Assembly (NCBI GenBank): GCA_035771165.1
Contig: JAWNZC010000322.1
Coordinates: 9,933,001 to 9,997,000 of the forward strand
Direction: 5' to 3'
Length of the DNA stretch: 64,000 bases
DNA from: Paragorgia papillata
Lineage: Eukaryota; Cnidaria; Anthozoa; Scleralcyonacea; Coralliidae
Positions 1 through 11,323 of this stretch are shown one piece after another (position 1 is the first letter of the stretch; each line of letters begins with the position of its first letter). The notes beneath the pieces were generated by a model. That model was not told where the DNA came from. It saw nothing but the letters and a program-made list of their open reading frames with translations, and did no database searches. A program made the translations under genes and the position numbers.

Positions 1-692
1 TGTCGCGAGGACGGCTGCTGATAGTTCCATTCTAGGTATGGTCATTGACTTTAGAGGAGCGAGTCGCGACTTCCCCATTACAAAGGAGCAATGGGCCTTG
101 CCACTGCCATCGACGATTCTGAGATATGTTACTGCGCCATATCCTGACTGTGAGGCGTCGGAAAAGTGGTGGAGCTGACATGACTTTATTTCACAGAAGT
201 CTGCAGGCTTGAAGCAACGGTCGATTGTCAGCTCCTCAAGCTTTGATAAGTTGCTAAGCCAAGTCTGCCATCGTTGCTGGTCTTCCTCTGGAATTTCGTC
301 GTCCCAGTCGAGCTTCTTGCGGCACAAATCCTGAAGAATTAATTTTGCTTGGAAGATGAACGGAGCTGAAAATCCTAACGGGTCATAGATCGAACTAAAG
401 ACGGATAGTATCCCTCGTCTTGTAGCAGGTTTATACTTGATAGTAATCTTGAATCCGAATTGATCGGAGGTCACGTTCCACTGCACCACAAGTGCTCTCT
501 CGACTTGCGACTTCTCGAAGTCCAAATCCTTCACGGACACGGCTCTCTCAGATTCTGCAGTAACGATTCCATAACCTTTCTGGAGTTTGAAACCCATTTC
601 GTCAACCGGAACCCTCCTCTTGCGAGTAGTTCGCGCAGTTGATTCGCCAGTCGAATAGCTTCCTCGTCTGAGTGAATTGAATTGACTTGACG
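1..692 (-). pseudogene. BEL copy 1 pol, RT thumb and RNase H portion, truncated by window
   Basis: The minus strand continues the pol homology beyond the stop after YVDD. Residues of the RT connection region (TKWVSNS) and of the BEL/Pao RNase H region (IYDPLGFSAP, CSFVMGKSRLAP, TIPRMELSAA) are readable. The frame used from about 560 to 1 differs from that used from 692 to about 570, so a frameshift lies near 570. The product is expected to degrade the RNA strand during reverse transcription. It is non-functional here. Confidence 0.75.
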
Positions 693-1864
693 TCAATCGT
701 CGACGTAAAAGTTCCTTTGGACGGTTTCGACTGTAACCGGATCAAATTCTTCCTTGTTGTCTTCCGCAGTCTTCGTTAATGCAAAATTTGCACAACTCGG
801 GGAGGATGCTCCGCCAAACAAGTGAACTGTCATCAGGAACTCTTCTGGTGGTTGATCAAGCTTGCCGTCTGGCCACCATAGGAATCTCAGTGCGTCGCAA
901 TCGCTAGGTCGAACTCGTACCTGGTGAAACATCGCCTCTATATCGGACATAAACGCGGCTGTTTCTTCTCGAAATCGAGTGAGGACGCCAACGAGCGAGT
1001 TGGTTAGATCTGGCCCCTGTAGAAGCTGGTCATTCAGCGAAGTGCCACGATACTTCGCTAGCAATCGAACACTACTCTGATCTTGTCAGGCTTTCGAGGG
1101 TTAAAGACTGGATGATGCGGAAGATACCAGTGGGTGTTTAGAGGACCAAGGTTGCTATCTTGCACTTGCCTGGCGTAGCCTTTGCGTAGCAAGTCTTTCA
1201 TGAATTCCTTGTACTTGGTCGATACCACTGGATCCCTTTGCAATCTTCTCTTTAGCAGCTTTAGTCGGTGCTCAGCAAGAGGTTTATTATTCTTTAGGCA
1301 TGGTGGATAGTTCTTCCAGGGAAGCGCTAATTCGTAATGTCCATCGACGAGTTTCACCGTGCTTTCCATTATATGGATCGCCTTGCGGTCATTCTGAGAC
1401 ATGGTTGTCTTGGAATCGTAGGTTGAGTCGTTGAACTCCATGTTGCAAAACCTCTCGAATTGATGATTCAGCTCCATGTTTGCTTCGATGAAGTTTGAAG
1501 TGCGGGTTTGATTGCTTTTTGTACCGAGTGGTCCGTTCAAAACCCAGCCTAAGGTTGTGCGCGTAGCGAACGGTCCGCCATCCTTGCTTTCTCTCACCTC
1601 CTTCGGTTGCAGGGCTACGGGCACGTCGCTTCCGATCAACAGACCCACTTCGGCATCGACGTTCGGAATGTTTATTCCTGTTAGATGTGGCCAACGATCA
1701 ATATCTTGTTGCGATGCGATGCTGTCGGTGGAAATCGGTAAGGTTGGTCTGGAGAAAACTTTAGGTAACTCGACGAGGTTGTCCTCATTCAGGTCAAATG
1801 CTTCCAAGCTGACGACTGAGCATTCGATGGAGGCGTTTGCTGTTTCCATGGTTGTAAGTGACAA
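693..1864 (-). pseudogene. BEL copy 1 pol, reverse transcriptase
   Basis: The segment 1,864-1,058 carries the N-terminal RT region (VRESKDGGPFATRTTLGWVL, then [19 protein letters not shown]). The segment 1,064-693 carries the palm ([12 protein letters not shown]) and ends exactly at the catalytic NFYVDD box with a TGA at 693-695. The two pieces overlap in different frames, so there is a frameshift near 1,060. The stop falls directly after the catalytic aspartates, and the same frame continues as recognisable BEL sequence, so it is a point lesion rather than a true end. Confidence 0.85.
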
Positions 1865-2202
1865 ATTCGTTTTGCCCCTTCGATATTTAGTTGCTTCATA
1901 AGTTTCTCGGTACAGAAGGATGTATTTGATCCACTGTCCAAGAAGGCGTAAGTCACCACTTTAGTATTCTTCCCCCTTGCTTTTACAATAACGGGAACCA
2001 CCGCAAGGCCGGTCGCACACGTAGTTTTCGACAAACGAGGAAGGCTCTTCGCTGTTCTAACATAACCGTTGTTGGAATCCTTTGTCGCAGATTCAACATC
2101 TGTTTCAATTTCGTCAGATTTTGTCGCACCGGGATCCTTTGTCGTTTCTCCTGGCTGTACCTTGGATAGTGGGTTTCTTGATGTAGGCTCTTTTAAATGC
2201 AA
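1789..2202 (-). pseudogene. BEL copy 1 aspartic protease region
   Basis: The 137-aa open segment contains VVTYAFLDSGSNTSFCTEKL, where DSGS is the retropepsin-type active-site motif followed by the hydrophobic run expected of Pao-type peptidases. It lies between the zinc-knuckle region and RT, as in BEL polyproteins. The last 25 residues are out of frame relative to the RT segment, giving a frameshift near 1,860. The protease would cleave the Gag-Pol polyprotein. Confidence 0.75.
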
Positions 2203-2403
2203 GAAAGTGGAATGTTTACCGTTGCAACCTTGGACGCGACAGAAACTCTTCTTCAGACAGTCTCGTACAAAGTGTCCAGAGACTAAGCAGTTAATGCATA
2301 GTTTTTTCTCACTGACGAACGAACTTATATCGGTCGTCTACACTTAACTTCTTAAAATTATTGCATTGAGAAAGCCAGTGCGCAGCTTCGCAGGACGGAC
2401 ATT
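2203..2403 (-). pseudogene. BEL copy 1 Gag zinc knuckles
   Basis: Reading the minus strand out of frame with the preceding Gag segment gives CPSCEAAHWLSQC, a C-x2-C-x3-H-x4-C box, then CINCLVSGHFVRDC, a C-x2-C-x4-H-x4-C box, followed by a third Cys/His cluster (CRVQGCNGKH). Such knuckles bind genomic RNA in the nucleocapsid. A frameshift near 2,400 separates them from the main Gag frame. Confidence 0.65.
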
Positions 2404-3814
2404 CCGCGCCTTTGCTAATACTGTTGCCAGCACTGCAGGTAGCGGTCCTTTACTCTGGGTCGCGTAGTTATTCGCCTTCGATGATCGAAATTTACCATGG
2501 TTGATATGGTCCTTTTTCTTAAGGTCATTACCCGATATTTGGCCGAAAATAGGGTGATTTGCAACTCGCGCCCTGATATTGATAAATTCCGTAATGTCCT
2601 TTACGGTGACGTCTCGTTGTTCCCTTTGCATTATAGTATCGACTGTCTCACGCCACTTTAGCTTGAGACCATAAGGCAACCTTTCGACGATCCTCCTTAA
2701 TCCATCAGGATTCTCCAGCTTGTTGATGTACTCGATTTCCTTTAGGGTGTTACTGCAGGAAGTTAGAAGAACGGAAAACCTTTGTAGACCAGGGCCATCA
2801 TCTGCCTTAATAGGCGCACCATTGATTACTCGACCCACCAAGGCTGTTGCGATTTTGTAGGGTTGTCCATATCTTTCCTTCAACAACCTTCGTGCTTCCT
2901 TGTAGCCTTGATCTTCGTGCATGAACAGACAACTACGCATCAACTCTTGGACCTGACCAGCTGTGTACTGAACCAGGTAGTACAATCGTGAACTATCAAT
3001 TCGAGTTTTTCTTTCAATAAGATTCTCGAAAGCGCGGACGAAATCATAATACTGCGTAGGATTGCCGTCAAAAATAGGAAGGTCGGGTTGTGGAAGAGTT
3101 AATGCCGAGATGTTTTCTTCTTGTTGTTGAATAAGTTGATTGAAGGCTAGAGATTGTCGTTCTTGAGCATGTAGCATTCTTGTAATGACGTCAGCGTTCA
3201 CGTTTTCAAGAGGGGCGTTGAACACGTCGTAAGTCAACTCAGCTGCGCTAGGATTTAGCATACTACGAGACCTTGACTTAGTTGATTGGAGCGCGTCTTC
3301 TCGTAAAGCGAAGGAGTGATTCGGTCTAATTTCCGTGGACTCATCTTGCGCCCTAGCTCTTTCGCTATCTCGGATTATTTTGGAACAATCTGCCTTCGAC
3401 GGCGTTTCGTCCTCGATCTCGCAAGTGCGCAAAGGAGATGTTGAGTTAAGGTTATCTCTTATCTCGTCGACAACGAAGAAATTCTCCATTTCTTGATTTT
3501 CCACTTCAGCGTATGCCCTTTCTTCGGCTTCCGCCTTTGCGTGACTGGTTTGTAATTCTAATTGCCTCTTTCTTTGTTGTAACTTTAATTCTTCTTCTTC
3601 GAGTGCGTGAAGACGTTGCCGCGATTTCTGCTTCAATAATTGCCTTCTTTGCGGCTGCTCTGGCCTTTGCGCTTGCGGAGCTTCTGAGCGACGATCTAGA
3701 GCTAGCGTGCGAACGCGTAGAAAAACGAGAACCATCGCTAGAGCCAACGTTACTAATCGAGTCTTCGGGTCGGATATCTATTTTTCTACGCGATTTATCA
3801 GTAGCAATTTTCAA
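2344..3814 (-). pseudogene. BEL copy 1 Gag
   Basis: Two overlapping segments make up Gag: an N-terminal basic, serine-rich segment starting at Met 3,814, and a 467-aa segment ending at 2,344. The latter has a Glu/Gln/Lys-rich coiled-coil stretch, then the conserved BEL Gag core around LPIFDGNPTQYYDFVRAFEN and RLLKERYGQPYKIA. The two frames meet near 3,700, implying a frameshift. This is the structural protein of the intracellular particle. Confidence 0.8.
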
Positions 3815-4434
3815 GTCACGCGAACTCGGTAGCTGGTTTCCGTTTTATTACAAGGTGATAATTGGGACGTCTTCACTCGTTTAGTTAATTCAAAGTAGAT
3901 AACAAGGGTCTTAAGACGAACAATCGCGTGTTGTGGATCGCATAGGTGTATTGCGTCGTATTTGAGCGTATTTCCGTTTGTAAGCGCATTGTTCAAATTC
4001 CTTTGCGATAATGTACTAAAAACTCGAACTACGTCTATGTGTAGCAAATTCGAACTAATGTAACTCCAGGGTTGCTGATCTGAATATTTCTAGAGCCACA
4101 GGGATAGCGGATGGTACAATAAATGATTTTCGAACTCAACAGATAAACAATAAACAAGACTTTAATTACTCGGGCTACTATGGTAGACGAGTCTAGGTTT
4201 CGCTATTATTATTTTTTTTTAAATTTTTTTATTTTTATTTTTATGTGTCGCGTTATTAGTCCTCCGCGCGGCCGCTGGCGATATTGACCAATAAGCTTTG
4301 CGAAACTGAGGCATGTGACTATATTTAGCACGACATGTGGCATTGTGGATTCGTGGCCTTCTTTCTTTTCGACTGAGTGTCTGAGTGGTTCGAAGTGTTC
4401 TTGCCTGCTTGCTTAGAATTGTCTGGGATCAGTT
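3815..4434. other. Leader and probable 5' LTR of BEL copy 1, boundaries unresolved
   Basis: There is no supported coding here. The stretch upstream of the BEL Gag start is AT-rich around 4,200-4,245 and contains short GC-rich blocks near 4,260. It should contain the 5' LTR and primer site of the minus-strand BEL element. I cannot place the LTR ends because the 3' LTR is outside the window. Confidence 0.4.
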
Positions 4435-4959
4435 ATGTGGCTGGCAAGTATCTTGTTCTTAAATACGCTCACAATGCTTACAACTGCACACGCCGATACT
4501 ATCGATCGCAGTGAACCTACACTAAAGTATGAGCAATTTCGACACGGGTTCTTCTGCGATCAACCAACTATGAATGCCAAGTTACCTATGTATGCCAAGT
4601 TAATATCTATGAATGCCAACAGTACTTATATGAAAGCCAAAAGTATAAACAATCAAAGTTATGTGAATATCAAGTTCATTTTAACAAACTGCGTATACTC
4701 TACGTATTGTGCTGGAAAGTATTACCTTGAAACTGAATGTCCAAGTCTTCCAGTCCTGAAGTTAGTAACTGACAATTCATACAACAATGATATAAAGGTA
4801 AATATTAGGTTTGTTTTCATTGTTTCATCAACTGTGTGCATTATTATCTGCTATATGTATTTGTTATCAATCGTTTATTCACAGATTTTGTTCGAGCACA
4901 TGTTTATAGTATCAGATACCAGTAACATGTCGCTTGATAATTTTAATACAGTCATTTGA
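4435..4959 (+). CDS. Hypothetical ORF with signal-like N-terminus and membrane segment
   Basis: This 174-codon ORF starts with a hydrophobic stretch (ASILFLNTLTMLTTAHA) that resembles a secretion signal. It has a second hydrophobic segment near residues 122-150. The middle contains an imprecise repeat built on the DNA motif ATGCCAA. Related ATGCCAA repeats recur without an ORF at 5,697-5,765, which argues that part of this is non-coding repeat. I do not recognise a family. It may be chance. Confidence 0.2.
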   Translation: MWLASILFLNTLTMLTTAHADTIDRSEPTLKYEQFRHGFFCDQPTMNAKLPMYAKLISMNANSTYMKAKSINNQSYVNIKFILTNCVYSTYCAGKYYLETECPSLPVLKLVTDNSYNNDIKVNIRFVFIVSSTVCIIICYMYLLSIVYSQILFEHMFIVSDTSNMSLDNFNTVI

Positions 4960-5461
4960 GAAACCAAATAATCTGCAGTTATCTGTAAAACTTACTGGTA
5001 GTAACTCAGAGTCTTATAATTCAGAGTCCAGATCTCGCTATGCAAAATTTATCTTTGCACAATTTATAATGGAACAAAAAAAAGTATCAGATAGTATTAA
5101 TATAGCCTTAAAAAAAATTCATGGCCAACCTGTAACTGCATCACAAATAAAATAAAATGTAAACAAGTTAAACCACCCTAGCTACTGGCAAAAATTTATG
5201 TATGAAGTAGTAGCCATGGTAAAACAACTTGGGATTCCAACATGGTTTATGACATTATCATGTGCTGATCTTAGATGGTCTGAATTGTTTCAGATTATAG
5301 CTAGAACTCAAGGCAAAAACATGACTGATGAGCAAATTGAAGCTTTATCTTACAATGAAAGATGTTCAATGCTAAATCTTAATCCTGTTGTGGTTGCAAA
5401 GCATTTTCAACACAGAGTTGAAACATTTTTCACTGATACGACCACACAGTTGGAGTTGTGA
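4934..5461 (+). pseudogene. Helitron Rep/helicase fragment (Helitron-like N domain)
   Basis: Two adjacent open segments (4,934-5,155 and 5,198-5,461) form one homology block. The diagnostic part is PTWFMTLSCADLRW, followed by a conserved LSYNERCSMLNLNPVVVAKH stretch, as in the N-terminal domain upstream of the HUH nuclease in Helitron proteins. A stop and frame change separate the halves near 5,155-5,195. No HUH motif or helicase motif follows, so this is a truncated rolling-circle transposon remnant. No Helitron terminus was identified. Confidence 0.75.
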
Positions 5462-5678
5462 GTTGGACTATTAAACCGTCAACCACCAATTTATTACTCT
5501 GGTATTAAATGACTTTATAACATTGACATCTGGTATTAATGAAAGAGCAAATAAATTAACACTGGTGTCTGAAGTAATGGGCCTCTCGGACCACACAGTT
5601 GGAGTTGTGAGTTGGACTATTAAACCATCAACCACCAATTTATTACTCTGGTATTAAATGACTTTATAACATTGACAT
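5441..5678 (+). repeat. Direct duplication of an approximately 89-bp segment
   Basis: The sequence 5,441-5,529 recurs at 5,590-5,678 with one or two changes, offset by 149 bases. The first copy starts inside the Helitron remnant and the second follows a unique spacer of about 60 bases. Confidence 0.85.
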
Positions 5679-8001
5679 ATCTGGTTAAGTATATGTATCA
5701 ATGCCAAAGTTATACAGTATAATTATGTGAACACCAAACTTATATGTAAGAATGCCAAAAGTATGTACAATTGAACATGGTGATGCTAACTTGACATATA
5801 GCAAGACCAGTGCTGTTGCGGCCTTCAGATATCGTTATGCCATCTGTGAACACCATCTAAACAATTTATTAACAATAACTAAAATATTAAAGTGTAATAT
5901 GTGCACAAAATGTCACAATACCATACATATAGTTTGAGATATAGTTAAACCAATGCCATGATGGCTTTCAGTATTATCAATTCTATGTTGTCCCAATCTA
6001 GGTTGTCCATGCATGTAAGTTTATAATAGTAGTCAATAAAAAATTGTTCTTTGTAAAACAAGTGAGTGCTTTCTAACTAGCTTTCTAGTAACATGTCCTC
6101 CTCCACCAATCTCGTTCTCCACATCACCATCCCATTGCCCATGCCCAGTAGCCCGAGTTAACGCCTAGTGGGCGTCTTGTTAACAAATAAACGATTAGCT
6201 TGGGTATAAGCTGATGTAGGTTATACAAAGTAGAGTCGGTTGCGAAATTTAACCAATGGGAACCGTAGAACTGTAGCGCTGTTGAACTGCTGAATACTGT
6301 AGAATACTGTAGAATACTGTTGAATACTGTTGGTTCGAACTGAAATACGACAACGGATAATCTATCTTAGTTAATGTTAACTAATGTTACGCATGCAAAT
6401 ATTGATAAATAAAATTACTAATTATACGTTTACGATTACATACAAGAATAAATGGACTTACGTACTTTGGTTTACACTTGCCCAATTAGCGATAGTAGAT
6501 TGAGTAGATAGGTAGATTGGGTAGACTGTTGAAATAAAGTCCCTTAACTTTGGTAGCATCTGTACTGAAACACAGTCTTGACTATATAATAATTCTGTCC
6601 TTAGATTGTTACCAATTAGAAATACCCTGAAGGCGTTTCCGTAGGAACAAAGAAGTACTAAATAATAAAGGTTCTATTATGCTAACTAAATAATTATTAA
6701 AGTTTAGCCGTTTCAAACCCGATCACTGATTGAATGATTCATAATATTAAAATATGGTGTGTGCAAAGTGTTTAGTCGAAAGCTAATATTTCGAGAACCG
6801 CATAAACTTTACGAATAGTAGAATTTCGACTATACTCTTTCTGCCCATGCAATAAATTAAATGTGTGTGAAAATCAATATTAAGCGTATGAGCGTAAGAT
6901 AAATATTGTCAGAAGTGAAATAGAATAGAAAGAATAGAATAAAAAATATAGTCCGAAGTGAAAATATAAAATATATAAAAGTGCCCCTGGAAAATAGAAA
7001 ATAATATCACTGAGGTTGCGAGGTAAAATATCCGCCGACGGGCAAAGATTTCGAAAAGGAATAAACCGCTCGCTTGTTATATAAATAATAAAATAGCATT
7101 AACTGCCTACCCAAAACCTCATATTTCGAAAAGTTTAGCTTGGAACTTCATGAAATTTACGGGTAATAGTATTCCGACTATGCTCTTTCGGCCCATGCAA
7201 ATAAATATACATGAAAGTCAATAAAATCCGCTCTTCAGTTATATCGCAGTTTGTGTTGACATTTTCTCAACAGTGCAGATTTTTGACAAGTGGGCGGAAC
7301 GACGGCTTCAATTACTGTTTTTAATTTTCTTGATTTTATCATTTTAAAACTGTATTATGATAAAGAATAACGATATATAGCGAAATACAACACCAGCGTG
7401 TGTAAGCTGAAACGATAAAGCTACTTTATAGAATTCTTCTTGTATATCAAATGTATAATCTGCATGCCATCCATCTTCTAAAAGACATTTTAAATTATGC
7501 AAATTTGATAAGACTGCTTCGTAAAAAATTATTATTGTCAGCACGCATTGTAATTACTTAATCTGTTATTTTTTCTAAAATTTGAAATAAAATGACCAAA
7601 CGTTAATATTACGTTGTTAGTTTGAATCTGATTACACATATCAAGTGACGTTTAACCTCTAAAACTGAAGTCAATTTTACGCATGTTTTAAAGTGCTTCG
7701 AACATCTTGCTCGAAGATCAAAGAACCATCTTAATAAATTTTTGGAGAACCTCAAGACGCCATATGTGGTTATATCAGTAAATAGTATTACTTGGTATTT
7801 GGAAATCAGGGATTTTCGTGATCATTTCGCGTGATCATTATACAATACATTCAATACGATACGATATATACGATACGATATATACGATACGACACGACAC
7901 GATACGCCGATACAATAAAACACAATACAAAAAATGTTTTGATTTTACAAATAATTTGCAAAGTATTAAAATCGGTTAAATAATTTGAAAATTCGACTAA
8001 A
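5679..8001. other. Non-coding stretch with minor repeats
   Basis: I see no supported gene. Visible structure is as follows: four 10-bp units of the type GAATACTGTA at 6,291-6,330; a diverged direct repeat pairing 6,781-6,885 with 7,119-7,230; and ACGAT-type short tandem repeats at about 7,853-7,915. Base composition is AT-rich throughout. Confidence 0.6.
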
Positions 8002-8032
<31 letters not shown>

Positions 8033-8189
8033 AACAGTTAGAATGTTTTCGTCGCTACTCAAAGTTTCACGCGTAACGCGATCTTCAGGCAACATTCTAA
8101 CTGTTTTATTATTCCGTTCTACCAGCAATGGTATTGAGCACTCTTGAACCATACGCCAGCTTTGTAACATTCTTGTTACACACGTCTTT

Positions 8190-8193
<4 letters not shown>
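8002..8193 (-). mobile_element. Penelope-like element 3' end fragment (copy 1)
   Basis: The minus strand encodes a short C-terminal tail and runs into a hammerhead ribozyme motif, the arrangement known for the terminal repeat of Penelope-like retroelements. The fragment sits between AT dinucleotide tracts on both sides (8,002-8,019 and 8,194-8,277). No reverse transcriptase remains. Confidence 0.6.
8035..8103 (-). ncRNA. Hammerhead ribozyme motif (Penelope-type)
   Basis: On the minus strand the hammerhead core CTGAAGA (8,088-8,082) is followed by a stem II hairpin (CGCG-TTA-CGCG), then GAAAC, then a very short stem III closed by one C-G pair, then a GTA cleavage triplet (8,058-8,056). Stem I pairs TTGC with GCGA and continues as an 11-bp outer helix (CAGTTAGAATG with CATTCTAACTG). 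CUGANGA and GAAA are the invariant catalytic boxes. A minimal stem III is typical of Penelope-type hammerheads, which are thought to act as dimers. Confidence 0.8.

Positions 8194-8278
<85 letters not shown>
8194..8278. repeat. AT dinucleotide microsatellite
   Basis: This is a long TA/AT tract with two small interruptions. It borders the Penelope-like fragment. Reading frames through it are low-complexity artefacts. Confidence 0.95.
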
Positions 8279-8281
<3 letters not shown>

Positions 8282-8821
8282 TATCAACAGGCACCATAAT
8301 AAAAACGTTCACATAATTTCATATATGTTTGAGTAGCACTACCATTTGAGCATGCATAATATACAAAAGTTCTTACCAATTTTCTTAATTTCTTCACACC
8401 ACAAGAAAACCAATGATTATTATAAACCAAATAACATACGATTCTGATATAGCGTTAATGTAATGAAAAGCACATATATAATAGTAAGACAGCGAGTAAA
8501 AGAATCTATACTACGCGTGAATGCATGATCATGAGAACTTGTAGGGAAGAAAAATCTTCGGAGTGATATTGGTCAAGGAAGCGAGTAAAAAAATCTATAG
8601 GTGAGGACTTGTAGGAAGAAAAGTGGTATTGGGCTAACCACCTATTGTACAAAGACTAACTGAATATCTCTTTCATGCATAGCTTTCCGAGGCGTATACG
8701 TCTCACCTTGACGAGTAAAATCGTCCAGCCTTAAACAGAATAAAAAGATAAAGTTGTTCAACAACAACAATGCGAATGAAAGGGATATGAAGCACTATTT
8801 AGGGGAGGTCTGTCAAATTAT
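8279..8821. other. Non-coding stretch with a diverged tandem duplication
   Basis: I see no gene. A block around 8,492-8,555 recurs in degenerate form at 8,580-8,640 (shared GCGAGTAAAA-ATCTATA and ACTTGTAGG-AAGAAAA). Around 8,715-8,760 lies a degenerate copy of the MITE core described for 9,259-9,454. Confidence 0.5.
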
Positions 8822-9258
8822 CTAAATAATTATTTTGAAAGAATTCAAAATCAATGTTTTGAAGGATCGGAGTAACATCTTTTGCAGTTTTTTGCAGTTA
8901 TAAACATCTTGATGTCACATGTACATAACGTGTTATCGGAAAAAGTTATTTAGCTTTGGTATTCAGTCTCAAATATAATTACTTGAAAATTCGACTACAT
9001 ATTTGGTTTTGTGAGAGAAACACATGCACTCACATGCTTCCATCGAATTAATTTGGTTTGATAATAGCACCGATATATAACTTTCTTCGATAACTCATGA
9101 CGCGCATGTGACGGGAAAATGTTTAATTGCATGCGTATCAAACTACTTGAAATATCTCAACAACGAAGCAAGGAAACGAAAAACTGCAAAAATGTTACGT
9201 CTTTTTAAGTGTTATTTCAAATAAGAAAGACTTGATTTTTCTTTCATAAACACTTTAA
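8822..9258. mobile_element. Fold-back MITE with TTAA end (decayed copy)
   Basis: The two halves are long imperfect inverted copies: the left arm from about 8,825 to 8,910 (including GGAGTAACATCTTTTGCAG) mirrors the right arm from about 9,165 to 9,258 ending CACTTTAA. It resembles the better preserved element at 38,043-38,523. The left end is eroded, so that boundary is approximate. Confidence 0.6.
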
Positions 9259-9454
9259 CTCATTCCTGTCCGAGGGCTTCCCCAGAGATGAATAAAATCG
9301 TCTGGCGTTAGCCAGAATAAAATACTAAAGACCAATTCGGACAGGAAAGAGTTAGAGAGATAGTTTATAACTCATTCCTGTCCGAGGGCTTCCCCAGAGA
9401 TGAATAAAATCGTCTGGCGTTAGAAAATACTAAAGACCAATTAAGGACAGGTTT
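9259..9454. mobile_element. Two tandem copies of a short piggyBac-like MITE
   Basis: The first copy (9,259-9,351) has matched ends CTCATTCCTGTCCGA and TCGGACAGGAA-AGAG and is preceded by TTAA. The second (9,371-9,454) repeats it with a short internal deletion and a weaker right arm. Both contain the core GATGAATAAAATCGTCTGGC found with different arms elsewhere in this window. The ends and TTAA target match piggyBac-type non-autonomous elements. Confidence 0.65.
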
Positions 9455-9544
9455 GGGAGAGGCAAAAATTAAGTGGGCGAGAGCCACTTATAACCCCACC
9501 CCCGACCAGGAAGTAACGGCTATACATGCATGTATGGCAATATA

Positions 9545-9860
9545 TTAAAGTGCCTATGTCATCCTCAGGGACTTTACATATTTATACTAATTGGAACATT
9601 CTGAGAAGATTTGTAATATATCTTCTCGGGCGAAAATTTCATCTTCATGGATGTTTTTGCCGTTAAAATTGACGGAAGTGGTCTGTAAAGTGGTTTTCAT
9701 ATAGACAAATTCCTCTTTCGACGTCACTTCCGTCAACTTTAACGGCAAAACAATCCATGAAGATGACGTTTTCGCCTGAGAAGATATATTACAAATCTTC
9801 TCAGAATGTTCCAATTAGTATAAATACGTAAAGTCCCTGAGGATGACCTAGGCACTTTAA
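9545..9860. mobile_element. Fold-back MITE, 316 bp, TTAA ends
   Basis: Arms of about 135 bp form a nearly complete palindrome: 9,545-9,680 is mirrored by 9,724-9,860, with a short central spacer. The ends read TTAAAGTGCCTA and TAGGCACTTTAA, so TTAA is either the target duplication or the tip. The same tip (TTAAAGTGC) closes the element at 38,043-38,523. No coding capacity. Confidence 0.85.
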
Positions 9861-10985
9861 CAAATATTCACACTTGTGTTCCCACAGTGCCGCGCAGCAA
9901 AAACAAGTCAGTAAAACTTTAACAACTTCACACTAAAAATACTATACTTACGTAGAAAATAATTTGTTTTGAAATTTATTTCTGGTTGACTGAGAGAATA
10001 AAGTCATATACAATATTTAACAGTTATACCATGAGCTCGAGTCGTATATGAGCTCATAGCCAACGAGGCGCTTTATTATATAGCCAAGCACTGTACAAGA
10101 AACAAAATGTTTGAAAACAGCGAAATGTTTGAAACGACAAACTTCCGGCATAGGCAACTAATACTTCCGCCATGCGTAATGATGCATTCACATAGAGTTT
10201 CTCGCTGAGCTGTTCGGCAAACAGCTTCAAACAGCTTCAGTGAAATGTTGCATAAATGTTGCTCGAGAGGCAAAAAATGTGTTAAGCAGATCAACAAAAA
10301 AGATTAAAAGGTACCTTTATGAAGTCAAAAGGTGGGTCAGTTGTTTATATTAGCGTTGCTGTCGTGAAAAAGGTTTTGATTTCATGCAAAAAATGAAACT
10401 GAAACACCTTCGGCAGTGAAACTAAATTACTTAGTTGGTTGTTTTTGAAAAAGAACATGCTTTTTACTACTCCAAATGCTTATCTAAATAAAAAAGTCTC
10501 TTTACTGGTGATCTCCTACGAAATGTGTGTTGTAAGCTTGATTTTAACCGTGAGTTTCTTTGTTTGGCAACAAATTAATATCAACCCGCTAATTTAGTCG
10601 TGTTTCTGAAGTAAAAAGACGTAATTTTTAGCTGAATTTTACCATTTGACATGCTAAATTGTGTATTTGTTAATGTAGTTTTACACAATGTTGTTTTTTT
10701 ATACATTGGTTTGAGGGTGTTGATGTTTTTCTGTATAAAAATCCGTCAATTTCAACTCTTTTCAGCAGTTTAAAAAAACATGCCGCCATCTTGTTTTTCC
10801 TCTACGAGTAGGATATGAGCTGATAGCCTGGTAGTAGGGAACCAATCAGATTACGCAAAAGCTCATATCCGATAGCATGCTATATAATAAATTGCAATAT
10901 ACAATTAATACTTAACAATTATTCGCCGAAGGCGAGGTGAATATCGGTGAATACTGATCAATAACCGAAACAAAGTCGAGGTTAT
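9861..10985. other. Non-coding stretch, possible short-TIR element
   Basis: There is no supported gene. A TTTATTATATAGC motif at about 10,070 is mirrored near 10,880, and TATGAGCT-CATAGCC-like blocks flank both, suggesting a roughly 820-bp non-autonomous DNA element. Two small hairpins (loops near 10,930 and 10,970) end immediately before the BEL LTR. Confidence 0.4.
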
Positions 10986-11214
10986 TGTGTAAAACGTACA
11001 CTACTAGACAATCTTCGTTTAATCACTTTGATCAGACAACTTCGAGAATTACATCAACATCAGACTACATCAGACCACATCAAACTACATCAGACCACAT
11101 CAGACTACATCAGACTTCATTCAAGTTCTCACTAACAGAGTTCAGTTCGAGGAAGACCTCTTCAGGAATTTTATCACGTGATGTCAATAATAAACTAGGA
11201 TCCAATTCTCAACA
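10986..11214 (-). repeat. BEL copy 2, 3' LTR
   Basis: The 229-bp LTR starts TG and ends CA. It includes tandem units of the type CAGACTACAT (about 11,058-11,120). It is the uninterrupted partner of 16,899-17,470. The polypurine-like stretch expected beside the 3' LTR is at 11,215-11,230 (minus strand AAGGCCGGGGAGTG). Confidence 0.9.
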
Positions 11215-11323
11215 CACTCCCCGGCCTTGATTGATATTATAAATCTAGTTTGGTGTTCAAAATCGTAACAAAAACTATTGACAAACAAGAATCATCCTAA
11301 TATAACATGCAAATAAAAAAAAA

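Larger units (their letters stand above)
1..4080 (-). mobile_element. BEL/Pao LTR retrotransposon, partial (copy 1)
   Basis: Reading leftward, the region encodes Gag, zinc knuckles, an aspartic protease, a reverse transcriptase with a YVDD catalytic motif and the start of the RNase H region, which is the BEL/Pao order. The window start truncates it within pol, so integrase and the 3' LTR are not visible. Frames change near 3,700, 2,400, 1,860, 1,060 and 570, and a stop sits at 693-695, so this copy is dead. The 5' LTR must lie upstream of the Gag start at 3,814, but with no second LTR in the window its ends cannot be fixed. The right coordinate is approximate. Confidence 0.85.

Noticed and set aside
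3815..4434. Exact 5' LTR of BEL copy 1
   Set aside because: No second LTR in the window and no convincing tRNA match, so any boundary would be a guess.
7997..8316. Three ORFs of alternating Tyr-Ile across AT repeats
   Set aside because: They are translations of the AT microsatellite joined to the Penelope tail; none is a gene.
9587..9814. 75-codon ORF across a palindrome
   Set aside because: It reads through the arms of a fold-back MITE and has no similarity to any protein I recognise.
10918..10985. Hairpins next to the BEL LTR as part of the common-loop hairpin set
   Set aside because: The loop has a GCCGAAGGCGAGG string but the arms are only 7-8 bp, too short to separate from chance.
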